From Nitrospirota bacterium (GTDB taxonomy: Bacteria; Nitrospirota; Nitrospiria; Nitrospirales; Nitrospiraceae): 64,000 nt of DNA. Below the pieces are notes generated by a model that made no database searches, was not told the origin of the DNA, and saw only the letters and a program-made list of their open reading frames with translations. Location: assembly GCA_002737345.1 (NCBI GenBank), contig NSIK01000010.1:261235-325234 (forward strand), read 5' to 3'. Within the stretch, counting starts at the first letter, position 1, and every line of letters begins with the position of its first letter. The translations under genes were made by a program, and so were the position numbers. This document shows positions 37,261-46,922 of the stretch, piece after piece.

Positions 37261-38952
37261 ATGGGTGATTACGCGCTGCTCTATATTCTCTTCGCTCCCT
37301 TTTTGGGGGCCATTGCGCTGATCTTCGTCTCGAACCGTCAGTTAATGCTCGTGCGGGGCATCGCGGCTGGATCGGCCTTCATCTGTCTGCTGTCTTCGCT
37401 CTACTTGTTCTACTCCTACGACTATGTCAAAGGCGGCTTTCAGTTCGTCCAGAAGTTTGAATGGTCGCGCCAGCTGGGGATCTCGCTTCACCTCGGGGTA
37501 GACGGCATCGGCACGCCGCTGGTGCTAGCGTCGGGGATCTTATTGTTCGCCGGCATTTTTGTCTCCTGGCACATCAAAGATCGGACGAAAGAATTCTATA
37601 TCTGGCTGCTCATTCTCGCCGCCGCCACGATCGGCGTGTTCATGTCGCTGGATCTGTTCTTTCTCTACTTCTTCTACGAGATGTCCGTCATCCCCATGTA
37701 TCTCTTATTGGGCATGTGGGGCAGCCATACGAAGAAGTACAACGAGATGACAGACCCGGAAGGATTGAAGCTGCGGGACTCGGTCGGATTCATCTACAAC
37801 TTCGGCTCCAACAGCAAAGAATATGCTGCGATGAAGCTGGTGCTGTTCCTCTCGGCCTTCGCCGTTGCGGCCTTGATGGGCATTCTGCTGATCTATAAGT
37901 ATTCCGGGCTCAACACCTTCGACATTTTGGTGTTGCGCGAACACGCCAACCTCATGCATATCCCGGTTCTGGGCACGACGCTGGACAAGATCATCTGGCT
38001 GCTGATCTTCTTCGGGTTCGCCTCGATCGCTCCGCTCTGGCCGCTGCATTCTTGGTCGCCCGTGGGCCACGCCGCCGCTCCAGCCGCCACGAGCATGTTG
38101 CACGCGGGCGTGCTGATGAAGCTCGGCCACTTTTCCATCATCCGGGTGGCCTTCGAAATTCTGCCGGAGACGACCAGGGAGCTCATGCCCATCGCTGCCG
38201 TGCTGTGCATGTTCAGTATCGTCTATGGCGGGTTCGTGGCCTATTACGCCAAAGACACGAAGTATGTCATCGGCTATTCCAGCTCGAGCCACATGGGCTA
38301 TGTGTTCCTCGGCATGGCGGCGCTGGACTACATCAGTTTGACCGGAGCGGTGATGTATATGTTCGCCCATGCCATGGCGACAGGCATGCTCTTCGCGATG
38401 GCCGGCTGGGTATACGACCAGACTCATACCCGCGATATTCCCTCGCTCGGAGGACTGGCGAACCGTATGCCGTTCATTTCCGGCTGTTTCCTGATCGGCT
38501 GTATGGCCTCGATCGGTGTGCCGGGCACGATCAATTTCATCGCCGAGGTCATGATCATCGTCGGCAGTTGGGAGAAGTATCCCTTTCAAGTCATCGTCGC
38601 GGTGGTCGGGATCGTGTTGACCCTGGCCTACCTGTTCAAGATGATGCGGGGGCTCTTCTACGGACCGATGGATCAGAAGTACAGCCACGCACATGATGCC
38701 GTGTCCTTCGTGGATCGCCTGCCGCTCCTGATCATGATCACTGTCAGCATCGGATTCTTTTTCTTCCCGATGCATCTTTACAACGTGGTGCGATCCGGCG
38801 TGGACCCTTTGATCGCCAAGATCACCCGCATCGTGCCACTCGTTGCAGAATCTTCCGCCGTGAAGCTGGCTGCCCCAGGTGCTGGGAACACGCTTTCCGC
38901 CGTGAGTCCTGAACCCACAGCGACGGTTCCCGTGGGCGGAGGCCAGCTATGA
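37261..38952 (+). CDS. NADH-quinone oxidoreductase subunit M, second copy
   Basis: A 563-residue NuoM homologue with an insertion around residues 160-185 (after MWGSHTKKYNEM) not present in the first copy, and a Pro/Ala/Thr-rich C-terminal tail after residue 530. Helix 5 keeps Glu140 (FYEMSVIPMYL), and helix 8 keeps Lys287 (HAGVLMKLG). The helix-7 lysine is lost: the segment reads FASIAPLWPLHSW, with Ile256 at the Lys position. The downstream L-P-D-A becomes S-P-V-G. It may conduct protons differently or serve as a spacer. It overlaps nuoN by 4 bases. Confidence 0.92.
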   Translation: MGDYALLYILFAPFLGAIALIFVSNRQLMLVRGIAAGSAFICLLSSLYLFYSYDYVKGGFQFVQKFEWSRQLGISLHLGVDGIGTPLVLASGILLFAGIFVSWHIKDRTKEFYIWLLILAAATIGVFMSLDLFFLYFFYEMSVIPMYLLLGMWGSHTKKYNEMTDPEGLKLRDSVGFIYNFGSNSKEYAAMKLVLFLSAFAVAALMGILLIYKYSGLNTFDILVLREHANLMHIPVLGTTLDKIIWLLIFFGFASIAPLWPLHSWSPVGHAAAPAATSMLHAGVLMKLGHFSIIRVAFEILPETTRELMPIAAVLCMFSIVYGGFVAYYAKDTKYVIGYSSSSHMGYVFLGMAALDYISLTGAVMYMFAHAMATGMLFAMAGWVYDQTHTRDIPSLGGLANRMPFISGCFLIGCMASIGVPGTINFIAEVMIIVGSWEKYPFQVIVAVVGIVLTLAYLFKMMRGLFYGPMDQKYSHAHDAVSFVDRLPLLIMITVSIGFFFFPMHLYNVVRSGVDPLIAKITRIVPLVAESSAVKLAAPGAGNTLSAVSPEPTATVPVGGGQL

Positions 38953-40442
38953 ACTTTTCTCTCACGATGTCCCCATCCGATCTGCTGCTGCTGTTGCCGG
39001 AAATCATCCTCACGGCCTGGCTCTGCCTGATCCTGATCGTCGATTTTTCGTTCCCTCGTTTACCCAACGAACAATTGGCCTATCTCAGCATCGCCGGGCT
39101 CGGTGCCACCCTTGGCTGCCTGGTCTGGTTCAATATCGGTGGCGTGACCGGAGCCCTCTTCGCAAATATGTTCGTCCTCGACCGGATGGCCCTGTTCTTC
39201 AAGATGTTCATCGTCGGCTCGACGATGTTGGTCATTTTGGCCTCGATCGACTATGTCCATCGATTCAAGTTCTTCCGCGGGGAATATTATTTCCTGATCG
39301 TGATGTCGGCTCTCGGGATGATGTTCATGGCCTCCGCCAACGACCTCTTGTCCGTGTTCGTCACGCTGGAATTCTCCACATTCGGCTTCTACGTCCTCGT
39401 TGCCTATCTCCGCGAGGACATGGCGTCGAACGAAGCAGGGATCAAGTTTTTCATCCTGGGCGTGTTTGCCGCAGGCCTCCTTGCCTATGGCATTAGCCTG
39501 GTCTATGGAGAAACTGGCCAACTGGTCTTCTCCGACATGAAGTTGACCGAGGTTACTCCGGGGCTGGCGATCGGGTTCCTGCTGATTTTCGGCGCGCTGG
39601 GTTTCAAGATTGGCGCCGTGCCTTTCCACTCCTGGATTCCCGACACGTACCATGGTTCGCCGACGCCGGTGACGGCCTTCCTGTCCATCGCACCGAAGGG
39701 GGCGGCCTTCGCCATCCTCCTCAGGATGTTCTTCGTCGCCCTGGCGACCTTTAAGCCGATCTGGGTTTTGTTGCTTGTGGCTGCATCCGTCCTGTCGATG
39801 ACCTACGGCAACATCGTGGCCATCGCCCAGAAGAACATGAAGCGGCTCTTGGCCTATTCCGGCATCGCGCAGATCGGCAACGTGCTGATCGGGCTCGCAG
39901 CCGGCACAAAGATGGGCAACGACGCGATCCTGTTCTATCTTCTCACCTATTTCTTCGCGAACCTCGGCGCCTTCGCCATCATCATCGCTGTCAGTGAAGC
40001 GATCGGCAGTGAAGAGATCGACGACTACAGCGGCCTGGGCCGCCGGTCGCCCTTCCTCGCTTTTTCAATGCTGATTTTCTTGCTGTCGCTGGCCGGCGTC
40101 CCCCCGCTGGCCGGATTCATCGGCAAGCTCTACATCTTTATCGCGGCCATGAAGGAAGGGCTCTACGTGCTCATCACGGTGGGGCTCATCAACATCGTCA
40201 TTTCTATGTACTACTACCTGATCGTCGTGAAGAAGATGTACATTAGCGAACCCCACGACCCATCACGCATTAGAGTTTCCGGTCCGATCAAAGCGGTGCT
40301 GTACGTGTGCCTCGCCGGCACCCTCATCATTGGTATCTATCCGCAGCCCTTCACTGATTGGGTGGTCTCTGCCACGATGATGTTCTCCGGCCTGGTCGAT
40401 GTACCCCTCACGGCCATTCCTCCTGCCGTTATCAATCCATAA
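38949..40442 (+). CDS. nuoN: NADH-quinone oxidoreductase subunit N
   Basis: Proximal antiporter-like subunit, 497 residues. The helix-7 lysine is present in GFKIGAVPFHSWIPDTYHG, and FVTLEFSTFGFYVLVAYLRE carries the helix-5 Glu. It starts inside the end of the second nuoM (ATGA overlap), and is the last gene of the operon. Confidence 0.96.
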   Translation: MNFSLTMSPSDLLLLLPEIILTAWLCLILIVDFSFPRLPNEQLAYLSIAGLGATLGCLVWFNIGGVTGALFANMFVLDRMALFFKMFIVGSTMLVILASIDYVHRFKFFRGEYYFLIVMSALGMMFMASANDLLSVFVTLEFSTFGFYVLVAYLREDMASNEAGIKFFILGVFAAGLLAYGISLVYGETGQLVFSDMKLTEVTPGLAIGFLLIFGALGFKIGAVPFHSWIPDTYHGSPTPVTAFLSIAPKGAAFAILLRMFFVALATFKPIWVLLLVAASVLSMTYGNIVAIAQKNMKRLLAYSGIAQIGNVLIGLAAGTKMGNDAILFYLLTYFFANLGAFAIIIAVSEAIGSEEIDDYSGLGRRSPFLAFSMLIFLLSLAGVPPLAGFIGKLYIFIAAMKEGLYVLITVGLINIVISMYYYLIVVKKMYISEPHDPSRIRVSGPIKAVLYVCLAGTLIIGIYPQPFTDWVVSATMMFSGLVDVPLTAIPPAVINP

Positions 40443-40494
40443 GTGCGCCTTACGCTGGCGCTGCAGACGGAGCGCCGCGTTTCCCTGTGAAGGA

Positions 40495-40524
40495 TTGACG
40501 CTGCGCGTCGGCCCTCTCTATACT
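40495..40524 (+). promoter_or_regulatory. Probable promoter of the phosphodiester-glycosidase-like gene
   Basis: TTGACG (40495-40500) and TATACT (40519-40524) are 18 bases apart, 28 bases upstream of the ATG at 40553. This suggests the gene is expressed separately from nuo. Confidence 0.55.
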
Positions 40525-40552
40525 TGATTGCTAGACCATCATTCGAGAGTCT

Positions 40553-41446
40553 ATGGCACAGGACAAAAGTTTCCACAGGCCGCTCTCTCTGACCCGCGCA
40601 GCCGGATTTCTCCTGGCTATCTTACTCGTCATGTCCGGCGGGCCTTCGGTAGCATGGGCCCAAAGCCTTACAGGGGAACGGCTTGGAGAAGGCCTTTCCA
40701 TCTCCATCTGGAGCCCTCAAGCGAAATGTCCTGATGTCCCACCCTTGGTCGCCATTGATGTCGATCCAGAGCGGTATCGCTTTACCGTGCATTACTATCA
40801 GCAGGATGGCCTAACGGATCCTCTCGATATCCATCAATGGCAAGAGCGAACGGGTCATGACCTGGTCTTTAATGCCGGGCTTTTCCGCGAGAACTATGCC
40901 TATCTCGGATTGCTCTATGGCGAGGGCCGTTCGATCGGAAGTAGGCGGCATCGCACTTGGCTGGGGCTGTTTGTGGCAGAACCGGCAGCGGCAGGCTCGC
41001 GCCGTGCGAGGGTGTTGGACTTGACCTTCGACAGTTTCGATGAACAGCAGATTCCCTACCGGGAAGTCGCGCAATCCCTGATGCTCCTCGACCGGACCGG
41101 AAAAATCCGGGTTCGCCAAACAGGGAAGCGTGCGCACCAGACCCTCGTTGCAGAGCAAGGGGACGGGCATCTCCTCATCCTGAAGACCACGGATATTGTG
41201 TCGCTCCATGCCCTGGGAGAATGTCTGCGGGATGCCTTTCCTTCGCTTCGTCAGGTCATGGCAATGGACGGAGGATCGTCTTCCGACGTTGCAGTCAGCC
41301 CGTCACTCCAGCAAGCCACGTCCAAGATGGCAGGATTTCACAGCTGGATTCCTTTGCTGGAAGAGAGCACCCCCACTCACATTGGACTCCCAGCCGTGAT
41401 CGGGATCAGCCCGAGACGTGAGCCGGCAGGGGCCAAGACGCGCTAG
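40553..41446 (+). CDS. Secreted phosphodiester-glycosidase domain protein (DUF2233/NAGPA-like)
   Basis: 297 residues with a signal peptide (hydrophobic core GFLLAILLVMSGGPSVAWA). The family's N-terminal nucleic part is seen in HDLVFNAGLFRENYAYLGLL (normally VNAGFF...G) and its C-terminal motif in QVMAMDGGSSSDVAV. Relatives remove GlcNAc from phosphodiester-linked glycans in animals; in bacteria they are often linked to exopolysaccharide or cell-wall sugars. The substrate here is unknown. Confidence 0.8.
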   Translation: MAQDKSFHRPLSLTRAAGFLLAILLVMSGGPSVAWAQSLTGERLGEGLSISIWSPQAKCPDVPPLVAIDVDPERYRFTVHYYQQDGLTDPLDIHQWQERTGHDLVFNAGLFRENYAYLGLLYGEGRSIGSRRHRTWLGLFVAEPAAAGSRRARVLDLTFDSFDEQQIPYREVAQSLMLLDRTGKIRVRQTGKRAHQTLVAEQGDGHLLILKTTDIVSLHALGECLRDAFPSLRQVMAMDGGSSSDVAVSPSLQQATSKMAGFHSWIPLLEESTPTHIGLPAVIGISPRREPAGAKTR

Positions 41447-41489
41447 AGCAGAAGAGAGTAGGACCTGAGGATCAGATCCATGCTGGAGG

Positions 41490-41566
41490 TTCAAAAGGGC
41501 CGCCCAGCAAGGCCACAGCAAGCGAAGGGCCGAATCTGGCAGACTTTTTCAGTATCCTGCTAGCGG
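41490..41566 (+). repeat. Nitrospira-type intergenic repeat, short copy
   Basis: Contains the 31-base block at 41506-41536 that is repeated with one mismatch at 42405-42435, then GGCAGACTTTTTCAGTATCC. The central part present in the 42381-42500 copy is missing, as if deleted. Confidence 0.6.
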
Positions 41567-41568
41567 CG

Positions 41569-41985
41569 TTATTTTTCCAGCGGAAAGCCTGCCGCAATCC
41601 AGGCCTCCATGCTGCCGGTGAGGTTGTAGACATGACGGTACCCCAGGTCCGCCAATGTTTTCGCCGCAATGTTGCTCCGATGGCCGGACTGGCAATAGAC
41701 CACCAGGTGGTCATCCAGTTGAGCGCCGATGTTCCGATGCCGAGTCTTGATCTCGCGGAAGTCGATGTTCAGGTCGGTTCCTGGAATAAATCCTTCGGCA
41801 TGTTCTTGCGTAGAGCGGACATCGATCAAGATGAACCCCTTCTGGCTCATCGAGGACGCCTTGGTCAATCCAGACCGCAATTGTTGAACGCTGAGCTGGT
41901 AAGCATAATCGGCTGACACGCCACTGATCGTGACGGTCGATAGTAGCAACAGACCGACAAGGGTTCTGGTAATGGGCTTGGTCAT
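41569..41985 (-). CDS. Periplasmic rhodanese-like protein
   Basis: 138 residues with a signal peptide (TLVGLLLLSTVTISGVSA). A single rhodanese domain has the active-site loop VVYCQSGHRS, with the sulfur-carrying Cys followed by Gly-x-Arg. It could move sulfane sulfur or detoxify cyanide or persulfides in the periplasm; the partner is not seen. Confidence 0.88.
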   Translation of the reverse strand: MTKPITRTLVGLLLLSTVTISGVSADYAYQLSVQQLRSGLTKASSMSQKGFILIDVRSTQEHAEGFIPGTDLNIDFREIKTRHRNIGAQLDDHLVVYCQSGHRSNIAAKTLADLGYRHVYNLTGSMEAWIAAGFPLEK

Positions 41986-42064
41986 GGGGGGGTCTCCTTA
42001 CGGTGGACGGGACGACGAATCTCCTAACCGGGCTGCGGTCTATACTGACGATGATAGAGATTAT

Positions 42065-42373
42065 ATGAAGACCCGGTCAATCCTTGCCATATTTTTCGTC
42101 CTCGCCCTTATCGGCTGCGCCGAGGGGGCCAAGCTAGTTCAGGAGCGAGCCGATGGAGGGGTGGTCATTTATCCTTTTAAGGGAGAGCAGGGAGCGATCC
42201 TGGCATCCTCTCGCAAGGACGCCATCGCCCTCATGCAGGAGAAGTGTGGCGGGCTCTACAATATTGTGCGTGAGGGGGAGGCAAAAGGACGAACCCGTAT
42301 GGCAGGCCATGTCGAAGGGGCGCAGGAAATTATTCAAGAGCGCCGATGGGGCATTGAGTTTCGCTGTAAATAA
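42065..42373 (+). CDS. Small lipoprotein
   Basis: 102 residues from ATG 42065. The lipobox is ALIGC (Cys18 lipidated). The mature part includes a mixed alpha/beta segment with DAIALMQEKCGGLYNIVREG, similar in outline to small envelope proteins that bind or sense but without an assigned family. Two Cys remain in the mature chain and may form a disulfide. Confidence 0.7.
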   Translation: MKTRSILAIFFVLALIGCAEGAKLVQERADGGVVIYPFKGEQGAILASSRKDAIALMQEKCGGLYNIVREGEAKGRTRMAGHVEGAQEIIQERRWGIEFRCK

Positions 42374-42380
42374 AAAATCC

Positions 42381-42500
42381 CGCAGGCTGGTCAAACGGTT
42401 CGTTCAGCAAGGCCACAGCGAGCGAAGGGCCGAATCGTACCTGGATGGTACGTTGAGGGTCTGAGCGAAGCGAGAACCAAGCTAGTGAACTTTTTTAACA
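42381..42500 (+). repeat. Nitrospira-type intergenic repeat, long copy
   Basis: About 120 bases starting at the end of the small lipoprotein gene. Includes the shared block 42405-42435, a short inverted pair GTACC...GGTAC in the middle, TTGAGGGTCTGAGCGAAGCG, and a T-rich end. It could fold into a long hairpin and may act as a terminator between the convergent lipoprotein and pyrE genes. Confidence 0.6.
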
Positions 42501-42507
42501 GCGTGAG

Positions 42508-43092
42508 CTAGGAGTGAGGTTGCGCGCTGGTGAGATCATCGATCATTAGCAGGCTCAGAAGCGTCAGCCCTTCAGTTTCAACTTTCTTCCGACCATCCTG
42601 TTCCTTCCGGTCCACGATCACCAAAGCATGAGTCACAATCAGTCCGGCGCCTCTGGCGGCAGCGACGGCTTTGAGCAACGACCCTCCGCTTGTCAGCACA
42701 TCATCCACGATCAGAGCTCGATCCCCGGGTTGAAACGATCCTTCGATGAGCTTTCCGAGCCCATGATCCTTCGCCTGCTTCCGCACTACGAAGGTCCGCC
42801 ACGCCCTCGTGGGCTTGGTCGAGAAGGCAAAATCCGAGATGCTGGTCGCAATGGAGATCGCCCCAATTTCTAGTCCACCAAGGCAATCAAGGTTGACCGG
42901 CCTCAATGCCTCATAGGCCAGGCTCGCTACGAGACGGCGAGACTCTGGATGGGCCATGAGAGACCGGCAATCGACGTAGAAAGGGCTCTTCAAGCCGGAC
43001 GCGAGGGTGAACCCTGTGCTCGGATCCCATTTAAACGACTGCGTGTCGTGAAACGCTTTGGCTAGTTGTTGCTTGTAAGTGTCGATTGCCAT
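42508..43092 (-). CDS. pyrE: Orotate phosphoribosyltransferase
   Basis: Pyrimidine synthesis enzyme forming OMP from orotate and PRPP. It has 194 residues. The PRPP-binding motif is ALIVDDVLTSGGSLLKAV, and the catalytic Lys is in the flexible loop VRKQAKDHGLGKLIEG. It is separate from pyrF. The gene follows the lipid-modification cluster with a ~300-base gap. Confidence 0.95.
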   Translation of the reverse strand: MAIDTYKQQLAKAFHDTQSFKWDPSTGFTLASGLKSPFYVDCRSLMAHPESRRLVASLAYEALRPVNLDCLGGLEIGAISIATSISDFAFSTKPTRAWRTFVVRKQAKDHGLGKLIEGSFQPGDRALIVDDVLTSGGSLLKAVAAARGAGLIVTHALVIVDRKEQDGRKKVETEGLTLLSLLMIDDLTSAQPHS

Positions 43093-43392
43093 CGTGTCTC
43101 CTAGAAAGTACGGTCACCGGCGGCATTCTACACTGCTCGCGGGCGGATCGCATCTGACTTTTTGTGGAGGCTCTCGCCGAGACAGATATCTGATCGGGGC
43201 AGGGAGGTACTAACTCCCTGGACGATTTAACGTCTCTCTAGTCTCGTCTTGAGATTGGATGCTGCTCCCAGCCCCTCTCGATACTGGAGCACTCCCACAA
43301 AACCCAACATGCTGTCGACAAATATTCCGAGCAGGCCGAAAGGACGCAGGCGAACCACGCAGCTTGAAATCCCAAGACGTTCCAGATTCAGC
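43093..43392. other. Intergenic region, nothing recognised
   Basis: About 300 bases between the CFA synthase stop and the pyrE start, both on the minus strand. It should contain the pyrE promoter. No hairpin with T-run or RNA motif was identified. Confidence 0.4.
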
Positions 43393-44697
43393 TCAGCATT
43401 CGATGGCGGCGGCGCGCCACCCAGGCTTTGCAAACAGGAGATGCACATCGCTAATGGAGCGCTCGAGGAAGCCACCTTCACAGTAGCAAAGATAGAAATT
43501 CCAGAGGCGGAGAAACTCCGGTTGATAGCCTAGTGCCGAGATCTGTGGACCTCTTTCTGACAGATTGTGCCGCCACGCGCGCAGGGTGAAGGGATAGTGG
43601 GCCCCGATGTCTTCCAGCTGGACGAGGCTGAGACCGCCACCTGTTGCAGAGGCTTGAGTCAATGCGGCAACCGACGGGATGCAGCTTCCTGGAAACATGA
43701 AGTGCTGAATGAAATCGACGGATCGCTTGGCTTGTTCGTAAATGCCTTCGTCGATCGTGATGCCTTGAATCAACATCAGCCCGTTGGGTTTGAGCATCCG
43801 GCTACAGACGGCAAAAAATGTTTCGAAGAATTGATAACCCACGGCTTCAATCATTTCGATCGAGACCAGTTTGTCAAATTGCTGGGTCAGCTGAGGCAGG
43901 TCGCGGTAGTCCTTCAGAATCACCGTGACACGATCAGTTAGTCCTGCTTCTTTTACCCGTTGAACCGCGACCGTATATTGCTGCTGCGAAATCGTCGTGG
44001 TGGTCACGCGGCACCTGTACTGTGAGGCAGCATGGATGGCAAAGCCCCCCCAGCCGGTCCCGATCTCCAGCAGATGGTCGCTCGGCAACAACTGCAGTTT
44101 TCGGCAGATCCGTTCGTTCTTAGCCCGCGAAGCCTCTGCCAGAGTTGCATCTGGCCGTTCGAAGTAGGCGCAGGAATACATCATCGTCTCATCGAGCATA
44201 AGGCGGAAAAACTCATTTCCCAGATCGTAATGGGCCGCGATGTTTTTCTTGCTGCCCACTTTCGTGTTGCGATTGAGCCAGTGGATGGCCTTGAGGAGAG
44301 GCTTGGTCAACTTCGCCAACCCTCCCTCCATGCCTGTCAATAGTTCGCGGTTCTGGACGAAGATCCTCACCAATGTTGTTAGGTCGTCGCAGGTCCACAG
44401 CCCCCATCGGAACGCATCGGCGGCACCAATCGTCCCGCCCAATGCAAGATCGGCATACGTGCGGGCATCGTGGACCGTAATCGTGGCGTGAAGCCGACAG
44501 GCTGCGGTGACGTCCCCAAATGTATGTCGCTGATGGCCTTCGGCGATGGTAATCGCGCCATGGCGGAGAGGTTTTAGTCGAAAGAATACCGCTCGTTTAG
44601 CGAGGCGAAAGAGCCACGCCAGGGCGCGGGGAGGGGATGCTGTTTGGGCCATGGGAGACTCGATGGCCAAATCGGATGGAATGATGGTGTGAATCAT
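43393..44697 (-). CDS. cfa: Cyclopropane-fatty-acyl-phospholipid synthase
   Basis: Methylates double bonds of membrane lipid acyl chains with SAM to give cyclopropane rings. It has 434 residues from ATG 44697, which overlaps the DUF1365 stop (ATGA); a frame starting further upstream has no such link. Catalytic Cys176 is in MMYSCAYF. The SAM-binding loop is [24 protein letters not shown] and the C-terminal region around the His/Tyr residues are also present. It is the last gene of the FAD protein-DUF1365-CFA unit. Confidence 0.93.
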   Translation of the reverse strand: MIHTIIPSDLAIESPMAQTASPPRALAWLFRLAKRAVFFRLKPLRHGAITIAEGHQRHTFGDVTAACRLHATITVHDARTYADLALGGTIGAADAFRWGLWTCDDLTTLVRIFVQNRELLTGMEGGLAKLTKPLLKAIHWLNRNTKVGSKKNIAAHYDLGNEFFRLMLDETMMYSCAYFERPDATLAEASRAKNERICRKLQLLPSDHLLEIGTGWGGFAIHAASQYRCRVTTTTISQQQYTVAVQRVKEAGLTDRVTVILKDYRDLPQLTQQFDKLVSIEMIEAVGYQFFETFFAVCSRMLKPNGLMLIQGITIDEGIYEQAKRSVDFIQHFMFPGSCIPSVAALTQASATGGGLSLVQLEDIGAHYPFTLRAWRHNLSERGPQISALGYQPEFLRLWNFYLCYCEGGFLERSISDVHLLFAKPGWRAAAIEC

Positions 44698-45485
44698 GGG
44701 TGCGATTGACCCGTCGCCACTGGCGACGGCTCCTTCTCTTTCTTCGGATGTGAAAGAAACGGAACTCCTTTGAGCCATAACTTCAGCGCCTGCCAATAGA
44801 TGGCCCCGATGACTTGTGCCGTCATCAGGGGATATTGCACAAGTACCTGCGCGAGTGCGGCGCTGGAGATCTCCTTTCGCTTCAGCACCATCGTCGCGTC
44901 GAAAAATGGTTGGCCGTCACGAAGATTATCCATATGGATGGCCAGTTGGGTTGTTGGATTTGAAAATCTCCAATCGTAGGCCGCGTTCATGTCGATGAAG
45001 GGAGAGATGTGAAACACTTTGTTCAGGCGATATCGCTTGCGCGACCCCACTGCCAGGTTGTCTTTCGGCCCCAATACGTAACAATGTCTCTCGCCCCAAG
45101 GGGTATTCGTGATCTCTGCGACAATCGACTCAACGTGATCCCCTGACAAGTCATAGCAAAAATAGAAGCTGACCGGATTGAAGACATACCCAAAGTACCG
45201 GAGATGGGTGAGCAGCCTGATGGGACCGGTTGGCCGAAGGCCTGTACGCTGTTGTACCAACTCGCGCACCGCGTCATTCAACGGAATAGCCGGATCGCCG
45301 AAGTGATCCCTGCGTTTGAACGAGGCCAGGTTGCTCCGATCGACAGACCAGATCCAGTGCGGTCTGAACATCGTCGGCAGTTCGTCTAAATCGAGATACA
45401 TCATGAAGAGCCGGTAGGTGAAGGCGTGCGGCACCGGACTAAAACGGCGGTGTCGAACGTTTCCGGTGTAGATACAACTGTTCAT
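44694..45485 (-). CDS. DUF1365 family protein
   Basis: 263 residues starting [20 protein letters not shown], which is the family's hallmark N-terminus, with [20 protein letters not shown] in the middle. The biochemical role is unknown, but the gene is consistently found between an FAD amine-oxidase-like gene and a CFA synthase gene, exactly as here. It overlaps both neighbours by 4 bases. Confidence 0.92.
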   Translation of the reverse strand: MNSCIYTGNVRHRRFSPVPHAFTYRLFMMYLDLDELPTMFRPHWIWSVDRSNLASFKRRDHFGDPAIPLNDAVRELVQQRTGLRPTGPIRLLTHLRYFGYVFNPVSFYFCYDLSGDHVESIVAEITNTPWGERHCYVLGPKDNLAVGSRKRYRLNKVFHISPFIDMNAAYDWRFSNPTTQLAIHMDNLRDGQPFFDATMVLKRKEISSAALAQVLVQYPLMTAQVIGAIYWQALKLWLKGVPFLSHPKKEKEPSPVATGQSHP

Positions 45486-46744
45486 GATGACAGATCCTTG
45501 CCGAATGGCTTGCAGACGGCCAACGCGCTCTTCACCCCATCCTCGTGAAACCCAAAGCCCCAGTAGGCGCCGCAGTAGGAGGTTCGATTGATCCCGCTGA
45601 TCTCGTTATGCCGCTTCTGTGCCGCAACGGCTTCTTGCGAATAGACCGGATGGTGATAGGTGATACGGCGCAGGATCTTGGCCGGATCGATGGCCTGCGT
45701 ATGGTTCAAGGTTACGCAGAATTCGTGAGGGGCCGACAGACGCTCGAGCCGATTCATGTGATAGGTCACCACCGCACGATCTGGTTGAGTGGGCAGGAGG
45801 TGATAGTTCCAGGCAGCCCAGGCCAGTTTCCTGCGAGGCAGGAGCGATGCATCGGTATGCAGCACCGCTTCATTCTCTTGATAGCGGATAGCGCCCAAGA
45901 TGTCCTTTTCACTCGGTGAGGGGTCGTCTAGCATCGCGAGCGCCTGATTGCTGTGCGCACCGATGATCACATGGTCGAACCGAAGCGTCCGATCGTCTCG
46001 ACCGGCGAGACGGGTACGGACCTCCACGAAGTCCGGACAGCGGCTGATCGATTCGACCGGCGACTTCAGATGGATGCGATCCCGAAACGGCGCTACCATT
46101 TGTTCAGCGTAACGCCGCGACCCCCCTTGAACTACGCGCCATGTCGGACGGTGATCGACGGACAACATGCCGTGGTTCTTGAAGAACTGGACCAAGTAAC
46201 GGGCCGGAAATTTCAAGATGGTGGCATGATCCGCAGACCAAATGGCCGCTCCCATCGGCACAATGTAGTGGTCGATAAAGGCCCTCGAATAGCGGTGTGT
46301 GTCAAGGTACGAACCGAGCAAGGGACCTGGCTCCAATTGAGTGAGTAGTTCCGGCGACTCTCGATTAAAGCGAAGGATATCCCGGATCATGCGATAGAAC
46401 GATGGGCGCAACAGATTGCGGCGTTGCGCGAACAGCGTATTGAGATTCGTTCCGTTATATTCCAGGCCGCTACGCTCGCAGGTCACGCTGAAACTCATAT
46501 CGCTCGGCTGTGACGCCACGCCCAACCGATTCAACAGGGCGGTGAAGTTGGGATAGGTCCAGTCATTGAACACGATGAACCCAGTATCGATCGCATAGGT
46601 CCGCCCATCCATTTCCACATCGATCGTATTGGTATGGCCGCCGATATAATCAGCGCCCTCGAAGACGGTGATCTCGTGATCGCGGTGAAGCAGATAGGCT
46701 GCGACCATTCCCGAGATGCCTGTACCGACAATCGCGATTTTCAT
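45482..46744 (-). CDS. FAD-dependent amine-oxidase-like protein (COG2907 type)
   Basis: 420 residues. The N-terminal dinucleotide fold begins [20 protein letters not shown] with the G-x-G-x-x-G motif, followed by [12 protein letters not shown]. The rest resembles NAD(P)/FAD oxidoreductases found with CFA synthases. It may oxidise or desaturate an acyl chain for a modified fatty acid; this is inferred from the gene neighbourhood. First gene of a three-gene overlapping unit. Confidence 0.9.
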   Translation of the reverse strand: MKIAIVGTGISGMVAAYLLHRDHEITVFEGADYIGGHTNTIDVEMDGRTYAIDTGFIVFNDWTYPNFTALLNRLGVASQPSDMSFSVTCERSGLEYNGTNLNTLFAQRRNLLRPSFYRMIRDILRFNRESPELLTQLEPGPLLGSYLDTHRYSRAFIDHYIVPMGAAIWSADHATILKFPARYLVQFFKNHGMLSVDHRPTWRVVQGGSRRYAEQMVAPFRDRIHLKSPVESISRCPDFVEVRTRLAGRDDRTLRFDHVIIGAHSNQALAMLDDPSPSEKDILGAIRYQENEAVLHTDASLLPRRKLAWAAWNYHLLPTQPDRAVVTYHMNRLERLSAPHEFCVTLNHTQAIDPAKILRRITYHHPVYSQEAVAAQKRHNEISGINRTSYCGAYWGFGFHEDGVKSALAVCKPFGKDLSS

Positions 46745-46922
46745 ACGGTCTTCAGCGTCTCGTTGATCGGATCCGGGCCAAGATTGCTTGCGAAAGGGGT
46801 CGCCATGGCAGCGACGCCCGGGACGATTCCCTCGCGCTGGCCAGGAGCGAGACCCCGGTCCCCACTCCGGGCTGGCCTGTTAACACATAGCGATTACCGT
46901 GTCCCGTATTTCCCCGGGCACA

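Noticed and set aside
37705..38775. Minus-strand open frame of 356 codons opposite the second nuoM
   Set aside because: His/Glu/Asp-rich composition typical of an antisense shadow of membrane protein genes.
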